Below, one piece after another: positions 17,523 through 27,436 of a DNA stretch of 64,000 bases. The stretch's first letter is position 1. Each line of letters begins with the position of its first letter. The position numbers and the translations under genes were made by a program. The notes below the pieces were generated by a model. It searched no databases and was not told the origin of the DNA. It saw nothing but the letters and a program-made list of their open reading frames with translations. Source of the DNA: Bacillota bacterium (GTDB lineage Bacteria > Bacillota > Bacilli > Alicyclobacillales > SLC66). Location of the stretch: contig JAKADA010000007.1 of the NCBI GenBank assembly GCA_021820975.1, positions 1-64,000 on the forward strand, given 5' to 3'.

Positions 17523-18320
17523 TCAGCGAAATCCAATCCATTTGCGCATCTTTTTGAATAAGCCACCTTCATCGGCAATCAAATTCATCAAAGGAACCGG
17601 GTCACCTAAAATTCGCCGGGCGATATTACGGTAGCCCATCGAAGCTGGCGAATCGGGACGCATCACGGTTGGTTCTCCCTGGTTAGCAGCGCGAATCACA
17701 TGTTCGTCGTCAGGAACAATACCCAATAAATCAAGCGATAAAATCGAAATAATATCGTCGATATCTAACATATCACCATTTTTCATCATCTGCGGGCGAA
17801 TTCTATTGATTATTAATTTAGGCGATGAGATTTTATGCGCTTCTAATAGTCCAATGACACGATCGGCATCTCTTACGGCTGCTTGTTCAGGAGTCGTCAC
17901 GACGATCGCTTGGTCTGCACCAGTCACAGCCACGCGAAAGCCATGTTCTATACCAGCTGGGCAATCGATAATCACAAAATCAAATTGCTCTTTGAGTTTT
18001 GCGACGATCGTTTGCATAGACTGTTCACTTAAGGCAAGCTTATCTTTCGTCTGTGCCGCCGGCAATAAAAACAATTGATCGAATCGCTTATCCTTGATTA
18101 ATGCCTGCTCCAAACGGCACGACCCAGATGCTACATCAATCACATCGAAGATAATCCGATTCTCAAGTCCCATGACAACATCTAAATTGCGCAGACCAAT
18201 ATCGGTATCTACCATACATACTTTTTTCCCGAGAAGAGCCAACGCTGTACCGATGTTTGCTGAGGATGTTGTTTTACCGACGCCCCCTTTACCAGAAGTT
18301 ACAACAATCGCTTCTCCCAT
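17523..18320 (-). CDS. minD: Septum site-determining ATPase MinD
   Basis: This 265-residue ParA-type ATPase binds membrane with ATP and recruits MinC to block polar septation. The deviant Walker A SGKGGVGKTT lies at 9-18, and the tail LFKKMRKWIGF is the amphipathic membrane-targeting helix. The start is ATG 18318-18320 behind GGAGG. No minE is present, as expected where DivIVA/MinJ set topology. Confidence 0.96.
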   Translation of the reverse strand: MGEAIVVTSGKGGVGKTTSSANIGTALALLGKKVCMVDTDIGLRNLDVVMGLENRIIFDVIDVASGSCRLEQALIKDKRFDQLFLLPAAQTKDKLALSEQSMQTIVAKLKEQFDFVIIDCPAGIEHGFRVAVTGADQAIVVTTPEQAAVRDADRVIGLLEAHKISSPKLIINRIRPQMMKNGDMLDIDDIISILSLDLLGIVPDDEHVIRAANQGEPTVMRPDSPASMGYRNIARRILGDPVPLMNLIADEGGLFKKMRKWIGFR

Positions 18321-18347
18321 GACAAATTCCTCCTCATATCCGTGCAC

Positions 18348-19004
18348 CTAACTCATCTTAGCCCTGAACTGTGCTAGATAAGCCATCTGCTCAATCGCCA
18401 TCTGCTCGCCATCGAGATAGGCAAATTCCATTTCCGCCGGCCTCGTGCGGACGTCTGGTGCGCGACGGACCACATGGGCAATGCGCACTTGCAATGGTTC
18501 AAAGTAATTCGCTGCCACCACGGCTTGATGGTTGCCTGACGCACCTGCATGAATAGATCCGCGCAGATGCCCCATAATGTAGACATCCCCAGCGGCAATA
18601 ATTTGTCCTCCCGGGTTCACATCGCCGATAATCACCACATCACCATCATGTTCAATGATCATGCCAGACCGTACCGTTCCCTTAAATACGTACGGATCTT
18701 TGCGCCGCAGACTAGACGCCGTTGGAGCGCCAGCAAAACCGCCAACAATCAGATTACCGTGTGTCGCAAATAGCTTTCGAATCATTCGTTCGTCTTCATC
18801 CGTTAATTTTCGCTGACCACATTCTACGTAAGCGGTGATCGTCCCATCACTTTTGGTCTGTCCTTCAAGCTTATGTTCTAACTCTCCGAGCACATCCGCG
18901 ATATCCACATCATCAGCCAGCACAAACAACAAACCGTTACGGATGCCTTTCACCGTCACCAGATCGCACACCTTCACGGGTGCTGACCTCGCAGATCTCG
19001 ACAT
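18348..19004 (-). CDS. minC: Septum formation inhibitor MinC
   Basis: This 218-residue FtsZ inhibitor has an N-terminal inhibitory domain and a C-terminal beta-helical dimer domain with the GDVNPGGQIIAAGDVYIMG signature. The start is ATG 19002-19004 after AGGAGG. It lies 27 bp upstream of minD, in the usual mre-min order. Confidence 0.94.
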   Translation of the reverse strand: MSRSARSAPVKVCDLVTVKGIRNGLLFVLADDVDIADVLGELEHKLEGQTKSDGTITAYVECGQRKLTDEDERMIRKLFATHGNLIVGGFAGAPTASSLRRKDPYVFKGTVRSGMIIEHDGDVVIIGDVNPGGQIIAAGDVYIMGHLRGSIHAGASGNHQAVVAANYFEPLQVRIAHVVRRAPDVRTRPAEMEFAYLDGEQMAIEQMAYLAQFRAKMS

Positions 19005-19037
19005 AATTGTCCTCCTGTCAAAAGCCTTCAAACCTCA

Positions 19038-20918
19038 CTATTCAACGTGAGTCTGCGCTTTTCCTGCTTTTACTGAGAAGAATCGATCGAACATGGCACG
19101 CGCGATAGGTCCCGTTGAGTCTGCACCATGCCCGCCTCCAGGAATAACAATGGCAATGGCAATTTGCGGATGATGATAAGGAGCGTAACCAATAAAGACA
19201 GCGTTATCAAAACCCGCAATCCCTGTTTCAGCCGTTCCCGTCTTGCCAGCTACGGTATACGATAACGGTCGCCCATGATGAAAAGTTTCGTAAGCTGTTC
19301 CCGAAGGCGCATTGCATGCCAAATACATGCCCTCTTGAACGACATGTAATTGCTCGTTATGCAAACCGCTTGCTTGCAATGCGTTGACCTGCCTCACTTT
19401 ATAAGGAACACGCCCCGCCTTTTCTACGACATGTGGTGTAGGACGGATGCCATCATGCGCTAAAGTCGCTGTGTATGTGGCTAGCTCAAGCGTCGTAAAT
19501 ACTTCATTTTGACCGATTGCTGTATAAGGCAGATCGGTTACTTGCCCTGATCCTTCGTTAACGTAACCACTGACTTCTTCCGGCAGGTCAACACCCGTAG
19601 CTCCATTGCCCAAACCAAAAAGGTGCTGCATAGTTTCTAAGCGCCTTAATGCAGATAATCGCGTCTTTTGTAGCCACGTCGTGACGGCAACACCATCCTT
19701 AGGCGGCCAATGGCCGTAAGCCAAGCTTGCTTTATAAAAATACACATCACAGGATTCTGCAAGGGCCGAACGTAGCGACACATCGTCATGACGCGTCCAA
19801 CATCGAATAGGTGGACCTTGCGTGAAAGGGATATCCCACTTTCCATCACAGCGTAACGTTGAAGAGGGCGAAACAACGGCTTCTTTCATCGCAAAGAGAG
19901 CGGTCAATGGCTTCATAACAGAACCAGGCGCGACAGGCGCTTGCGTAGCCCAATTTCGCTCAGCTGGAGCAAATCGTTTTTCATACACTTCATAGGATAT
20001 GCCATCAATAAACCATTGTGGATTGTATGTTGGTGCGCTGGCCATGGCGAGTATGGCACCTGTATTCGGATTCAGGGCAACAGCCATGGCATGATCCATC
20101 AGCGCATGACCATGAGCTTTTAAGTAGTGAAGTTGCTGTACCAACAGGCGCTGCACATACGCTTGATACGCTGCATCCAACGTAAGTACCACATCTTGTC
20201 CTGATGCAGGCTCCCTACTTTGCAAAAGTCGACGAATCGGAACGCCTTGACTGTCTACTTCCATACATATTTTCCCCGGACGTCCGCGTAGTACCTCGTC
20301 ATAGGAGCGTTCAACGCCACTCCAACCAATTTTAGTGGATGGCGGAAAATCAGCCAAATGCACATCATCTCGGCGTTCTTTAGGGATGGAGTTAATGTAG
20401 CCTAGTACATGGCAAGCAAGGTCACCGTACGGATACGTTCTCGTCGAATCCGGAATAATCTCAACGCCTGGCAAATCTCTTTGATGTTCACGAACGAAAG
20501 AGATGGCACGATCGGAGATACGGCTTGCAATCAAGCAGTGAACGCCCGCTGTGGCATCAGCTAACATGCGCTCTTGCAACTCTTTAGGTGGCGTACCAAG
20601 TACCTGGGAGAGCGCTGTTGCAATCGGCTGAACAGAGCGATTGGATCTCGCATAGATAAGGCTAAACGCCGGGCGATCGTAGACCAAAGCTCGCATCATA
20701 TGGTCAAAAATAGTGCCACGGGGAGATGGCGTAGCATACGTATCGACCCGATTGCGGTTTGCCAAAGCTAGATAGTGGAATTGATGACCAATTTGCATAT
20801 AAGCCAATCGCAAAACCAAAAGCATCATCGATAGAACTAAAAAACGTTGTACTATCCGTAAGCGATTATCCCGCATCTTCACGAGTTCATCATCATCGGG
20901 TTTCAAAGACTCTTTCAT
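19038..20918 (-). CDS. mrdA: Class B penicillin-binding protein 2 (MrdA type)
   Basis: This membrane-anchored transpeptidase of about 626 residues has one N-terminal membrane segment, the PBP dimerisation domain and the transpeptidase domain with SVMK (catalytic Ser, APGSVMKPL) and KTGTAE. It cross-links side-wall peptidoglycan in the elongasome with MreBCD, its upstream neighbours. The start is chosen at ATG 20916-20918, seven bases after GGAG; four other in-frame starts lie up to 39 bp upstream. Position after mreD matches rod-complex PBPs. Confidence 0.9.
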   Translation of the reverse strand: MKESLKPDDDELVKMRDNRLRIVQRFLVLSMMLLVLRLAYMQIGHQFHYLALANRNRVDTYATPSPRGTIFDHMMRALVYDRPAFSLIYARSNRSVQPIATALSQVLGTPPKELQERMLADATAGVHCLIASRISDRAISFVREHQRDLPGVEIIPDSTRTYPYGDLACHVLGYINSIPKERRDDVHLADFPPSTKIGWSGVERSYDEVLRGRPGKICMEVDSQGVPIRRLLQSREPASGQDVVLTLDAAYQAYVQRLLVQQLHYLKAHGHALMDHAMAVALNPNTGAILAMASAPTYNPQWFIDGISYEVYEKRFAPAERNWATQAPVAPGSVMKPLTALFAMKEAVVSPSSTLRCDGKWDIPFTQGPPIRCWTRHDDVSLRSALAESCDVYFYKASLAYGHWPPKDGVAVTTWLQKTRLSALRRLETMQHLFGLGNGATGVDLPEEVSGYVNEGSGQVTDLPYTAIGQNEVFTTLELATYTATLAHDGIRPTPHVVEKAGRVPYKVRQVNALQASGLHNEQLHVVQEGMYLACNAPSGTAYETFHHGRPLSYTVAGKTGTAETGIAGFDNAVFIGYAPYHHPQIAIAIVIPGGGHGADSTGPIARAMFDRFFSVKAGKAQTHVE

Positions 20919-20944
20919 CATTTGCTCCATGCCCATATTCCCGT

Positions 20945-20978
20945 AAAAAAAAGGCAACCTGTGCGTAGGTTACCTTTT
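20945..20978 (-). terminator. Intrinsic terminator between mreD and mrdA
   Basis: On the minus strand GGTAACCT pairs with AGGTTGCC (one wobble) around a 6-nt loop and is followed by eight T. It ends just before the mrdA ribosome site. It should reduce read-through from mreBCD into mrdA or act as an attenuator. Confidence 0.85.
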
Positions 20979-20998
20979 CCAACACGGCATTATGCAGC

Positions 20999-21514
20999 TT
21001 AGGCTTGCAACGAATCGTCATTATAACTGATGACGTGCTTTTTCACAAAAAGACGGTGATAGATGAAATAAAGAGGAATCATACATGCCATCGAAGACAG
21101 CGTAGTTTGCGTGGATAGCTGCAGCATCGCATGAGCATTCATCACGACTTCCCCGAGTAGGTGATCCAAAGCAAACGTAATCCATAAAAACAATTCTGTG
21201 CCAACGCCTGTTAAAAGTAGCCCTAAAAGCAGGCTTTCGCGAATCAACAGGCTCCGCACATAACCAGATAAATAACCAACTACTGCATAAGCAAAAGCTG
21301 TTTCACCTAGGAAAGCACCAAAGTTAATATCTTGGATAAACCCGATCAAAAGCCCAAACAACAACGCCAAGGAAGAGCCGCGTAACATACTTGTCATCAC
21401 AAGCCCAATAATGACCAAGTTGGGTGCATACGCAGCAATTCCCGGCAAGCGAAGCAACGTGGACTCGATAATGAGACTGACTAAAATCAGGACAAACAAA
21501 CCAAAACTCTTCAT
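20999..21514 (-). CDS. mreD: Rod shape-determining protein MreD
   Basis: This 171-residue protein has five or six membrane segments and a short, mostly hydrophobic sequence typical of MreD. The ATG overlaps the mreC stop (ATGA). It is part of the elongasome with MreB, MreC and the neighbouring PBP. Confidence 0.9.
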   Translation of the reverse strand: MKSFGLFVLILVSLIIESTLLRLPGIAAYAPNLVIIGLVMTSMLRGSSLALLFGLLIGFIQDINFGAFLGETAFAYAVVGYLSGYVRSLLIRESLLLGLLLTGVGTELFLWITFALDHLLGEVVMNAHAMLQLSTQTTLSSMACMIPLYFIYHRLFVKKHVISYNDDSLQA

Positions 21515-22371
21515 GATAGTACTTGCCCCTGTTTTGGTACTAAGACAAAAACATAATCCAAGTAGTTCATATTAGCTGCGGGAACGATGACGGCCGATCG
21601 CGTAATGCCCGACCCATCTGCTGAAAAAGATTGCACTTTACCAATCACTAAACCCCGCGGGTAAATGTCACTAAGTCCAGATGTGACAACAACATCTCCC
21701 GGTTTTGCTATCCCAGACAGTTGTGAGATAAACTGCATGCTCAAAAGTCCCGGCGACGTCGAGGAACCAGACACGATGCCAAAGGCAGGTTGCTTGGGCG
21801 ATAAAATGCTAGCCGATACACCATCCGTCGAATCGGTCGTCGTAAGCAATGACACAGTACTACTATACTGGGCAACGGCAACGATACGGCCAATCAAAGC
21901 GCCGGAATCATTCAAAACTGGTAAGTTGCGGCGGATACCAACTGTGCTCCCTACAGATAGCACTACGTCTGAGTTCCATGACAAAGGACTTCTGCCTGTG
22001 ACTTGGGCAGATACTAACTTAAACTGCGGTTCTTTATCCTTGAATTGCAACATTTGCTTAAGCTCTTGAACCTGCAACGATTTTTCCTGCAATGTCGTGC
22101 GTAATGCCGCATCTACGTTAGCCACCGATTTTAGTTGCGCATTTTCTTCATACATCGACTTTAGATCCTGCAAGCGATGAAAAAATGTTGCTATTTGATA
22201 TGATGGTTCATAAAACGGTCGACTAATCAGCGAAAAACCATCACGAATAAATTTTCCCGGCCATGACTGTTCAATGGCTCGTGAACGTTGTGAGATTCCA
22301 GCTGAAACCACGAGCAATATGATTAGCCCAAGAAACGCAAATAATCGACCGCCTGAAAAGAACCTACCCAC
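21511..22371 (-). CDS. mreC: Rod shape-determining protein MreC
   Basis: This 286-residue bitopic protein has an N-terminal membrane helix, a coiled coil (about 60-105) and a beta-rich extracytoplasmic domain that scaffolds PBPs. The GTG start at 22369-22371 follows GAGAGG. It lies 28 bp after mreB and overlaps mreD. Confidence 0.93.
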   Translation of the reverse strand: MGRFFSGGRLFAFLGLIILLVVSAGISQRSRAIEQSWPGKFIRDGFSLISRPFYEPSYQIATFFHRLQDLKSMYEENAQLKSVANVDAALRTTLQEKSLQVQELKQMLQFKDKEPQFKLVSAQVTGRSPLSWNSDVVLSVGSTVGIRRNLPVLNDSGALIGRIVAVAQYSSTVSLLTTTDSTDGVSASILSPKQPAFGIVSGSSTSPGLLSMQFISQLSGIAKPGDVVVTSGLSDIYPRGLVIGKVQSFSADGSGITRSAVIVPAANMNYLDYVFVLVPKQGQVLS

Positions 22372-22399
22372 ACGACAGCCTCTCCCTCATCCTCTCAAG

Positions 22400-23464
<1,065 letters not shown>

Positions 23465-24193
23465 CTATGTGTGTTGTAAATCAGAGATATAACCGCGTTC
23501 TCGCATGCTGATATACCGTTTATCACCGATCACAATGTGATCGAGAACATCAACGCCAAGAATCATACCAGCGTTGACCAGCCTTTTAGTTACCGAAATG
23601 TCTTCTGCACTTGGCGTTGGATCTCCGCTAGGGTGGTTATGTGCGCAGATGATGGATGCCGCGCTGCGCTTCAAAGCAGTTTTGAAGATCTCACGTGGAT
23701 GCACAATCGAAGCATTTAAGGATCCAATCGAAACGACTTCCTCACCAAGAATCTGATGTTTCGTATCCAAATGAATCGTTACAAAGTGCTCCTTGCGTAA
23801 GAAACTCAGACGTTCCATCAAAAAATCAGCTGCGTCTGTCGGAGATGAAATCTTTCGAAGCATCGTGCCGCGCGCCGCGTGTATCCGTCTCCCAAGTTCG
23901 ATCGCCGCAAGTATAGTTGCCGCCTTGGCAGGACCGATACCATCCACTTCCTGAAGTTCGCGAACATCCGCATGCAGCAATTCAACAAGCCCGCCAGAAC
24001 TCGACAAAATTCGATCTGCCAAAGAAATAGCAGATTCGCCTTGTCGCCCCGTCCCAATAACAAGAGCAATCAACTCTGCAGTCGTTAAAATCTGCGCCCC
24101 ATTACGCAAAAGCCGTTCACGAGGTCGTTCGACAATCGGCAACTCAGCAATTAGTGTACCACGAACTATAGTGCTATGCCCACTCAAATCCAT
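23465..24193 (-). CDS. radC: RadC family JAB-domain protein
   Basis: This protein of about 242 residues has an N-terminal helix-hairpin-helix region and a C-terminal JAB/MPN-like domain with HNHPSGDPTPSAED. Despite the name, a DNA repair role is not established; RadC proteins are linked to DNA processing and competence. The start is ATG 24191-24193 behind GGAG, five bases away. It lies between maf and mreB in the conserved order. Confidence 0.93.
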   Translation of the reverse strand: MDLSGHSTIVRGTLIAELPIVERPRERLLRNGAQILTTAELIALVIGTGRQGESAISLADRILSSSGGLVELLHADVRELQEVDGIGPAKAATILAAIELGRRIHAARGTMLRKISSPTDAADFLMERLSFLRKEHFVTIHLDTKHQILGEEVVSIGSLNASIVHPREIFKTALKRSAASIICAHNHPSGDPTPSAEDISVTKRLVNAGMILGVDVLDHIVIGDKRYISMRERGYISDLQHT

Positions 24194-24212
24194 CCGCTCC
24201 ATAGGAAGAAAT

Positions 24213-24782
24213 TCAAAATTGATAACCTAAGTCGGCGAGAAATCTTGATGTCATAGCCAAAGGCAACCCAACAACAGCATAAAAATCGCCGTCTATTCGT
24301 TCGACAAATCTTGCGAAATACCCTTGAATACTATATGATCCAGCTTTATCCATAGGTTCTGCCGTCGCTACATACGCTTCTTTTTCAGCCGTAGTCATCT
24401 TCAAAAACCAAACATGCGCCATAGAATGTCCTAAACGATAGCGTCCGTCCGTTGCATCCATCACGGCAACACCAGTAATTACCTTGTGGCGTTTCCCGCT
24501 AAGACAAGACAACATGTCTATAGCATGTTCTGTTGAGCGAGGTTTTGAAAAGATCGCGTTATCGTAGACAACCGTGGTATCTGCCGCAATGACAAGCCCT
24601 GTTGAAACACGCTCACAAACCGCTTTCGCTTTACAGACACAAAGTGTTCTCACCATAACGATAGGGTCTAGATGTTCAAACTGCAACTCATCAATTTCCG
24701 GTTTCACCACACGGTGATCCACCCCAATCTGAGTCAAAAGCTGCGTCCTTCTCGGTGAACTGGAAGCTAGCCAGACATCCAC
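24213..24782 (-). CDS. maf: Maf family nucleotide pyrophosphatase
   Basis: This protein of about 189 residues opens DVWLASSSPRRTQLL, the Maf signature, and carries AADTTV in the middle. Maf proteins hydrolyse non-canonical or standard dTTP/UTP and, when overproduced, block septation. The start is GTG 24780-24782, seven bases after GGAGG; another GTG two codons upstream abuts the site. It lies between spoIIB and radC. Confidence 0.94.
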   Translation of the reverse strand: MDVWLASSSPRRTQLLTQIGVDHRVVKPEIDELQFEHLDPIVMVRTLCVCKAKAVCERVSTGLVIAADTTVVYDNAIFSKPRSTEHAIDMLSCLSGKRHKVITGVAVMDATDGRYRLGHSMAHVWFLKMTTAEKEAYVATAEPMDKAGSYSIQGYFARFVERIDGDFYAVVGLPLAMTSRFLADLGYQF

Positions 24783-24794
24783 GAGCACACCTCC

Positions 24795-24822
24795 AAAAAA
24801 GTGTTCACACGATAACGTGAAC
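24795..24822 (-). terminator. Probable intrinsic terminator between the spoIIB-like gene and maf
   Basis: On the minus strand GTTCAC and GTGAAC pair around an 8-nt loop and are followed by ACTTTTTT. The hairpin is short, so strength is moderate. It ends 12 bp before maf and could terminate the upstream gene or attenuate maf. Confidence 0.6.
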
Positions 24823-24912
24823 CTAATTAAGGAAATTTATCCTATCCGAAGTATATCATGCCCCTTAATTCGTCCCACTTTTTTAGGAGAAATAATTCAC
24901 AATACAACGACC

Positions 24913-25926
24913 TCAACGAATTTGCGTATACGAGGCGATAGCCTTGGCCAATTGTAGCATTGTCCCGTAAGGCCCTGCACTGTGCTGAGCTTGCCAAGCA
25001 TGTAAAACAGCCTGATCAAAACGTAAAATGGTGCTTTGTTCACCAGCTTTCTTCTTTATATCTTGATTAATTTGTTGGCGAAGTTTTTGACGTTGTGAAG
25101 CAAGCGAATCGATCGTGGTAACTTCATAGCCCGAATTCATCGCGATCAACGCTTCTAACATCTTTTCATCAGTCGACAAAAGCGCCTGCACTTTTTCCGT
25201 CACTGCTTGACGAAATACTATCGTTTTGGCTTTAAGAACCCAAGGCCGAATAAAATACGGAACTTGTGCATGATTGAGCCATGATGAATAGACGCCAGAG
25301 CCTGATGGAGCTATAGTAGATCCAAGAAGCAACGTATAACGTCCCTTTGCTCCAGCACCTGCAGATGCAGTCCATGGAGCAATGACAGGTTGCACACCAC
25401 TTCCCCGATAATCCTCTACGGCAGACTTGGCACTTGAAAATGTAGAATAAATCCCTGCTTCATAAATCCATGAGGCAAACGCCGGTCTTGTAAGGTTTGT
25501 TACATACTGATTAGCTGATGAAGTAGTGGCGGGCACAGAAACAGCTACAGCTTTCTGCACCACAGGCGCTGACGAGGCAAAAACATGTGCTAAAACGAGC
25601 AATACAGCTCCAAGCAGCAAAGCAATCGATAACGACGTTAAAAAGAGATCGCCAAGCCGTGTGCGTGACTTGAGGTTTCGTCGCAACAAAGGCGCTCTTC
25701 TATTCGGTCTATTCGGCGCTTCGGGTTGGCACATATCTGACTGCCATGTACTCGCAAGTTCCCGCGCATGGGCCAATACTTCTTCTAATCGTGGATCGAC
25801 TTCATGATCAGGATTAGGCTGATGTTCTTCCCCCTGCGTCAAGAGTGGTACTTGTCCACACTCATCAGTCGGCTTTGGCGCGGGCTCACTGATTCGAATC
25901 GTAATTTTATAACTCAAATCTATCAC
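24913..25926 (-). CDS. spoIIB: SpoIIB-like SPOR-domain membrane protein
   Basis: This 337-residue bitopic protein has a cytosolic N-terminal region (1 to about 90), a membrane segment (LLLGAVLLVLAHVFA) and an extracytoplasmic region with a SPOR-like repeat (YSTFSSAKSAVEDYRGSG). Its position next to maf is that of spoIIB in B. subtilis, which aids engulfment by binding denuded glycan. Sequence similarity is weak, so the name rests on synteny and topology. The GTG start has a poor ribosome site; TTG 25915-25917 is an alternative. Confidence 0.65.
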   Translation of the reverse strand: MIDLSYKITIRISEPAPKPTDECGQVPLLTQGEEHQPNPDHEVDPRLEEVLAHARELASTWQSDMCQPEAPNRPNRRAPLLRRNLKSRTRLGDLFLTSLSIALLLGAVLLVLAHVFASSAPVVQKAVAVSVPATTSSANQYVTNLTRPAFASWIYEAGIYSTFSSAKSAVEDYRGSGVQPVIAPWTASAGAGAKGRYTLLLGSTIAPSGSGVYSSWLNHAQVPYFIRPWVLKAKTIVFRQAVTEKVQALLSTDEKMLEALIAMNSGYEVTTIDSLASQRQKLRQQINQDIKKKAGEQSTILRFDQAVLHAWQAQHSAGPYGTMLQLAKAIASYTQIR

Positions 25927-26040
25927 CCGCTTTTGTATGTTCTCATAGAATCTATATGCAAAATCTCTCTACTATGAACAACTCCACAAGAAAAGATATA
26001 GTCGATAGATCAAGCACGAAGAAAAAGGGGGCTTTTCAAG

Positions 26041-26169
26041 ATGACATCAAGCAGCATTGAGGCAAAATGGGCACTCCCTACCTTCACCACCATCCGAAAT
26101 CCGATGCGCGTGATGACGTTTTGTACTCTAGGATTTGCCTACTTACCGAACTCATCTTACGTTTCTTAG
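26041..26169 (+). CDS. Possible 42-residue protein, unrecognised
   Basis: An ATG at 26041 with GGGGG nine bases upstream opens a 42-codon frame ending at TAG 26169. The product is mildly hydrophobic and matches nothing I know. It fills most of the 307-bp space between the spoIIB-like gene and the antiporter, where I see nothing else. It could be a leader peptide or chance. Confidence 0.25.
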   Translation: MTSSSIEAKWALPTFTTIRNPMRVMTFCTLGFAYLPNSSYVS

Positions 26170-26233
26170 AATAACGTCTGTATCCGTGCTTGGGACCATA
26201 AGATGTAGACAAACCCTTTCACGGAGGTCCGGT

Positions 26234-27415
26234 ATGGCGGACAAGGCACCTCTTTTTTCCTTGCTTTTTATCTATTTAATCGCGTTCATTACACCGATGG
26301 TGGCAGCTCTAGTGCCCATCTTACGCATACCAACTGCTGTACTTGAGATCTTTTGTGGTATCCTTATCGGCAAAAGTGGGTTTCAAGTGATCGCACAACC
26401 GGATTGGATGCATGCGATTACACAAGTCAGTTTGCTTTACCTGATGTTTTTAGCTGGTCTGGAAATTCGTTTGACTGAGGGACGCTCGATTCAGCGCTCC
26501 CTATGGTTAATTCCACTTATCTCTTTTATTACCGTATTCGCTTTGTCACTTGTTGCATCCCATCTGTTGCTCTTTATGCATAAGACGACACAACCGATGT
26601 TCACAACGCTTATTCTATCGACGACGTCATTAGGTGTCATCATTCCTGTGCTGCGCGAACAACACTTGATCGACCAACCCCTTGGGCAAACGCTACTTAT
26701 CTCTGCCCTGCTTGCTGATCTTGTCACGGTGGCTTTGTCTTCCTTCATTTTACAGTCACCACAAGTAAGTCGTGAAAATCCATTTATTCCGATTATCGTA
26801 GTAACACTTTTAGGAGTAGTCATTTATCTACTTGGGCGTTTCTTATTACCTAGCTTAGCAAAAGGGACACAGTCACTGCGCTCTTCCGAAATCGGCGTTC
26901 GGGGGGCACTTGCCATTATGGCTATGTGCGGTGCTACTGCTGTTTTTTTTCACGCGGAAGTTATTTTGGGTGGATTCATTGGCGGATTGGTTTGCTCAAG
27001 CCTTGCTGGAGCAAAGCATCCTATGGTAAGGGAAAAACTAGAAACCATAGGTTATGGCTATTTTTTACCTTTCTTTTTTATTACCGTAGGGATGCAACTG
27101 GATATGACGGATGTTTCATTTGGCGACGTTTTGAGCAATCTCCCTCTTTACTTGCTTTTTGCGATCCTGGTCAAAGTGGGTTCCGCACTAGCATTTAAGC
27201 CATCATTCTCATGGCGAGATACGATCGCATCAGGAGCCTTATTGTCAACCCGTTTTACCCTGGTCATTGCTGTGACTATGATTGCTCAACAAATGAAGAT
27301 CATTTCTTCTACCGAAGCAGGTACATTCATGGCCATGGCAATGGTAACCGTGCTAATAGGCCCTCTTATGTTTTCTTTTATCGCAATAAAAAATCCCCGG
27401 GCTAAAAATACCTAA
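26234..27415 (+). CDS. Cation:proton antiporter, CPA2/Kef-like
   Basis: This 393-residue integral membrane protein of about 12 segments has the Na+/H+ exchanger fold of the monovalent cation:proton antiporter-2 family. It has no C-terminal TrkA-N domain, unlike KefB/C. The start is ATG 26234 after GGAGGT; the in-frame upstream 33 codons have no ribosome site and look non-coding. The exported ion (Na+ or K+) cannot be told. Its stop codon lies in the loop region of a hairpin that serves the opposing brxC gene. Confidence 0.85.
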   Translation: MADKAPLFSLLFIYLIAFITPMVAALVPILRIPTAVLEIFCGILIGKSGFQVIAQPDWMHAITQVSLLYLMFLAGLEIRLTEGRSIQRSLWLIPLISFITVFALSLVASHLLLFMHKTTQPMFTTLILSTTSLGVIIPVLREQHLIDQPLGQTLLISALLADLVTVALSSFILQSPQVSRENPFIPIIVVTLLGVVIYLLGRFLLPSLAKGTQSLRSSEIGVRGALAIMAMCGATAVFFHAEVILGGFIGGLVCSSLAGAKHPMVREKLETIGYGYFLPFFFITVGMQLDMTDVSFGDVLSNLPLYLLFAILVKVGSALAFKPSFSWRDTIASGALLSTRFTLVIAVTMIAQQMKIISSTEAGTFMAMAMVTVLIGPLMFSFIAIKNPRAKNT

Positions 27416-27426
27416 TGCCCGGGATT
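27390..27426 (-). terminator. Intrinsic terminator of the bacilliredoxin gene
   Basis: On the minus strand AATCCCGGGC pairs with GCCCGGGGATT (one bulge) and is followed by TTTTATTG. It starts 11 bp after the bacilliredoxin stop and overlaps the end of the convergent antiporter gene. A dedicated terminator suggests that the gene with the internal TGA is still expressed. Confidence 0.8.
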
Positions 27427-27436
27427 ATGCATGATC

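Noticed and set aside
21665-22069. 134-codon frame on the plus strand over mreC
   Set aside because: It is a shadow of mreC codon usage; no start signal or recognisable product.
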